Origin: Lunularia cruciata
Lineage: Eukaryota > Streptophyta > Marchantiopsida > Lunulariales > Lunulariaceae
Length of the DNA stretch: 64,000 bases
NCBI GenBank assembly: GCA_948567375.1
Contig: OX419762.1
Span: 30,447,465 to 30,511,464 of the forward strand
Direction of reading: 5' to 3'
Part shown: positions 61,021 through 64,000 of the stretch, one piece after another
How positions within the stretch are numbered: position 1 is the stretch's first letter
Layout of the letters: each line of letters begins with the position of its first letter
The notes under the pieces: model-generated
The model's input: the letters and a program-made list of their open reading frames with translations, nothing else
Told to the model about the DNA's origin: nothing
Databases searched by the model: none
Position numbers and translations under genes: made by a program

Positions 61021-61500
61021 TCTAGCACAATGTTGGAGGCAGCTCAACTGATTATACGCTTTCCATTATTCTCAACTAGGGATATGTGTACATTGGGAGT
61101 TGACCCAACCTCAATGTTCCGGTTGGCTACCATGCTTTGTGAGAGAATGGATGATGAGGTTCTTACTACTAGAGTAGAGGTGGTTGATAGTGGAGCTAAG
61201 TTGGTTAAGGAGCATGGGATCCACTCAACGGACCTGTGGTTTATGGCAAGCAACAACGGCTAGATTGGAGGAGTTACTAGCTAGACCTACCTTTGAGTGA
61301 GCACAGTTTACACCTAGAGTTGTCCTATTGGATAACCAAAGGGGGATTTTTTGTTTAGTGGGACCTTCAAGGAAGATCTGTACACCACAGAGGATCTTAC
61401 TAGACTTTAGTGCACAGCCTCTTATGTTGGGGAAAGCTATAGTTGTTGGTTTGGAGTTACGGAAAACCATTGTGGAAAGGTATCCATTTCAAATTTAGAT
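61021..61500 (+). pseudogene. B3 protease
   Basis: STRDMCTLGVDPTSMFRLAT at 61072, KLVKEHGIHST, then PQRILLDFSAQPLMLGKAIV from 61385. The active site LLDFSA again has Phe after Asp. Upstream VVDSGAKLV is not the catalytic site, because the flap-side LLDxxAQPLML context identifies it. Confidence 0.78.
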
Positions 61501-62112
61501 ATCTCTAGGTGGTGATTCTACACAGTAAATCACATGTGGAGAGCTTGTTGTTTAGATTCAGCTCAATTTTCTAACTGATAGCTCTATGGTGAGAGCTCAT
61601 GCCATTGCAATAGTGTTGAGTCATAGATATGTTAATTGAGGGAGCAATGTTATACCCCATGGGTTTTGGTATTGACCATTGGGAAGAGACAACCTCCTAT
61701 AGACCAGGTTGGCAATCAGGTGAGGGATGGGTATGTTGCCTACCTATATGCTTAAGTAGTGGTAGTTTTGGCTGACTATAGTCCAAGACCATGGCAACAT
61801 CCATTTTAGCTTTTTAGTGGTTCTGTTACTTGGCTTGGTGATTTACTGGAGGAGAACGCCCATGCAGAAGATACTCCAATACCAAAGGAAATCACTCGGA
61901 TTTGGAGTACAAGTGGGATTGTTGCATCCACCTTGGATATTCCATTGTGGAGTTTAGAGGAAGCATTGTAGCAACATGTAGATCAATTGGTGCAACAAGC
62001 TTGGAGTGGAGCCTTTGTACCACTAGGTGACCAATGTGAGGATGAGCCTCCAAAGTCAATTACCTTTTCACCTCTAGATACCACACTCATTGCTTGGCAA
62101 TATTCAAACGAG
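61501..62112 (+). other. B3 linker between protease and methyltransferase
   Basis: Translated fragments include YPMGFGIDHWEETTSYRPGW and, in the methyltransferase frame, VDQLVQQAWSGAFVP and SPLDTTLIAWQYSNE. The same linker occurs in B1 (minus strand, about 9960-9790) and its first part in B2. No catalytic motif was recognised. It may be an N-terminal extension of the methyltransferase. Confidence 0.6.
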
Positions 62113-63054
62113 GGAGTATGTCTATTAGAGTTTTTTGGTGGGATTAGCATTGGAGTAGTTGCGGTACTACATGTGAGTATATGAGTACATATGTACTTGT
62201 ATGTGGAGAGAGATGAGATTGCTAGGCAAGTCTATCTACATCATTTGGCACACTTGGCCTATTGGTATCTTGAGTTATTACTGATGTCAATAGTCGAGGG
62301 TTACCAGAAGACCCTACCAGCAGATATTTCCTTGTTGGGAGCGCAAGATTTGGAGAGACATGGTTCCATTCATTTGGTGATTTCTAGATGGCCATGTTAG
62401 GGACATACACATGCTGGACAAGGTTTGGGTCTTCAAGATCCCCGGTCTGGTGTGTTTTTGGAGATGTTATGAATACTACAACACCTCCAAGTTCATCAAC
62501 CTATTTCTCCAACTTAGATTTTAGAGAACATCCCTTTGATAGGTGATTCTTGCATCTAGGTGGTGGCAAGTACACATCATATCCATTCTTGGATGGGACC
62601 TGCCATGTTGTTAGATGCATCAAGAGTGGGATCACGGGCTCAATGTCTTTATCTTTGGTGGACAAACCTCTTACTTAGAGAGGTTCTACAATGCGCTTAT
62701 GATGAGATTCAGCTACTAGGCCACATCATTATTGATGACATCTTGGATGTTGGGCATCAATCTTAGACGGTGGTATTGCTTGATAGGTTACCTATGGTAG
62801 AGGTGAACCTAGTTGGACAACCCCAAGCAAGTTTCCCAAGCTCCCATGCTTTTTTCAAGAGGGAAGTCTTGGATTGGTTTGGGACTCATAGTTACAACAG
62901 TTGGTGGAACCCAACGCCAATGAGAGAGAGCGGGCAATGGGTTTTTGCACCAATATTACCATTGTTCCAATAGTGTTAGAGGCATCAAGTATTAGGTCAA
63001 GCTATGGACCTGAATTGTTTGACTTGGATTGTGAGCCTTGGCAGAGCAATGTAA
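62113..63054 (+). pseudogene. B3 DNMT3-like cytosine-5 DNA methyltransferase domain
   Basis: C5 methyltransferases transfer a methyl group from S-adenosylmethionine to cytosine in DNA. Motifs appear in linear order. I is GVCLLEFFGGISIG (SAM binding, 62113-62157). A YLYVERDEIARQV segment follows. IV is ISRWPC then a stop in place of Gln, then GHTHAGQGLGLQDPRS (catalytic Cys codon 62395-62397). VI is ILENIPL with Glu at 62524. VIII is RVGSRAQCLYLWWTNL (62623-62670). IX is MRESGQWVF. X is HQVLGQAMDLNCLTW from 62983. The length of about 313 codons fits the family. The order I to X and LFDGI/ENV features (clearest in B1) point to DNMT3-like, unlike plant DRM with permuted motifs. In-frame stops occur but no frameshift. 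It lies between protease and RT in the RT frame, so it is part of the element and not a host gene. Confidence 0.92.
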
Positions 63055-64000
63055 GATGTGCTTGATAGGCATCACCACTTAGACACTTATGAGCTCTGTG
63101 CTTATCAAAGCAATTCAAGCACATGCTTGGAGCGATGGACCAAGTGGACAAGGTACTCTTGGGACACAACCCAATGGCTATTAGGGAGAATGGTCTACTT
63201 GGAGTCCATCCAAGTGAGCATGGTCTACTTGGATTACACCCTTTAGTCTACTTGGGATGCAGCTCAAGGACGTATGGAGCTTGTGGCCAAAGTAGAGAGA
63301 GTTTTTCACACTAAGGTTGGGACCTCTAATGCTTGGGAACATACCACTACTGCTCCCAATGGCTCAATATAATAGCCAGTCAGTACATCTTCCACTCCTA
63401 TGATAGTTATAGAGGATACTTGGGAGCTAGATCTTGGACCTAAGCTCACAAGAGAGGAAAGACGGAGGGTTTGGAGATTCTTGAGGAGCTACACGAGTTA
63501 TTTTGCCCTCAGTACTAAGGATTTGGGTGCTCTAAAAGGACCTGGTATTTAGATTGAGCTGACTAGCAATACACCAGTTTTCCAATGTCCCAATCAATAT
63601 AGTGACATGGAGAGAGCACTAATTCAGAGCTAGAGTAGAGACCTTTTTGAGGTTGGTATGGTAGAGATTTCACATGGAGAGTATGCATCAACTACAATGA
63701 TGCCAACCAAGAAAGATATGCATGGCAACTACAAAGATAGGCAGATTTGTGGAAATTTTACTATCCTATCAACCGACAAACTAGGGCTGATTGGTATGCC
63801 ATACCTACAATGGGGGAGATCTTTGATGTAATTGGGCATGCAAATGTCTTCAGCACTTTGGATCTTCAAGCAAGATATCATCAGCTGCCGATCAGAGAGG
63901 AGGATAAGTCCAAGATAGCATTTTGTGCTATTGATCCTCATGGCAAGGATGGGTTATATCAATGGAGGTTCTTACCATTTGGGTTAAAGAATGCTCCTGC
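63055..64000 (+). pseudogene. B3 reverse transcriptase (N-terminal part, cut by window end)
   Basis: A linker with LGPKLTREERRRVWRFLRSY, TPVFQCPNQYSDMERALIQ and VEISHGEYASTTMMPTKKDM leads into RT: DRQICGNF, then after a 1-nt frameshift near 63755 NRQTRADWYAIPTMGEIFDV, ANVFSTLDLQARYHQLPI, KSKIAFCAIDPHGKDGLYQW and RFLPFGLKNAP at the window end. These are RT blocks 1-4 (FSTLDL carries the first catalytic Asp); the YxDD block lies beyond. The sequence is notably better preserved than the other RTs here. Confidence 0.93.

Larger units (their letters stand above)
51183..64000 (+). mobile_element. Element B3: Ty3/gypsy element with DNA methyltransferase, cut by B2 and by the window edge
   Basis: B3's own sequence is 51183-53744 plus 60132-64000. 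The order is LTR, leader (about 520 bp), gag, protease, methyltransferase, reverse transcriptase; RNase H, integrase, PHD finger and 3' LTR would follow outside. Element B2 sits in its gag: the gag text stops at about 53744 and resumes at 60132 (CCTACTTTC...GTGGTCTTTGG, matching B2's own gag). From 61987 to about 63755 a single frame is kept, broken only by stop codons. Confidence 0.9.

Noticed and set aside
62113-63054. Methyltransferase as a host DNMT gene captured by chance at this spot
   Set aside because: It shares the RT frame, is flanked by element linker sequence, and recurs in the same place in B1.
1-64000. CRISPR arrays, bacterial operons, tRNA genes
   Set aside because: No regularly spaced repeats, no bacterial-type gene organisation, and no cloverleaf-capable tRNA sequence was recognised.

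Overview
This window looks like nuclear DNA of a land plant. A split gene for the small Golgi protein kish and a 28S rRNA fragment sit among layers of decayed LTR retrotransposons. I lean towards an early-diverging lineage such as a moss: the genome is AT-rich with (AT)n microsatellites, and the Ty3/gypsy reverse transcriptase at the right edge is of a kind I associate with bryophytes and algae. The species is not settled by the sequence.

Layout. 1-2900 is a GC-richer genic island with the four-exon kish gene (674-1406). 2900-20340 is AT-rich and holds two solo LTRs of family A (4635-5205, 6543-7292) and a decayed minus-strand element B1 (about 5940-14219), followed by unassigned relic sequence. 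20347-20757 is the 3' end of 28S rRNA, followed by a short dispersed repeat. 22400-26150 is a second GC-rich, gene-like island that I could not assign. 26150-35845 is very AT-rich, with a gypsy RT relic interrupted by a (TA)n array and a minus-strand coding relic of unknown type. 35846-49190 is a nest: chromovirus C carries chromovirus A, which carries a solo LTR of family D; a further solo A LTR lies elsewhere in C. 49740-51182 is a Mutator-like transposase relic, cut by the LTR of element B3. B3 (plus strand) runs to the window end, and element B2 (minus strand) is inserted inside its gag.

The main result is family B (copies B1, B2, B3). These Ty3/gypsy elements have about 1.3 kb LTRs and encode gag with a CCHC knuckle, protease, a DNMT3-like cytosine-5 DNA methyltransferase, RT/RNase H, integrase and a C-terminal PHD finger. 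In B3 the methyltransferase and RT lie in one uninterrupted frame, so they belong to one polyprotein. B1 independently keeps methyltransferase motifs I, IV and VI plus the last two PHD cysteines. B2 lost methyltransferase and RT by an internal deletion but keeps six of eight PHD zinc ligands. An element carrying both a DNA-methylation writer and a chromatin-reader module is the unusual system here. All copies in the window are broken by stops and deletions.
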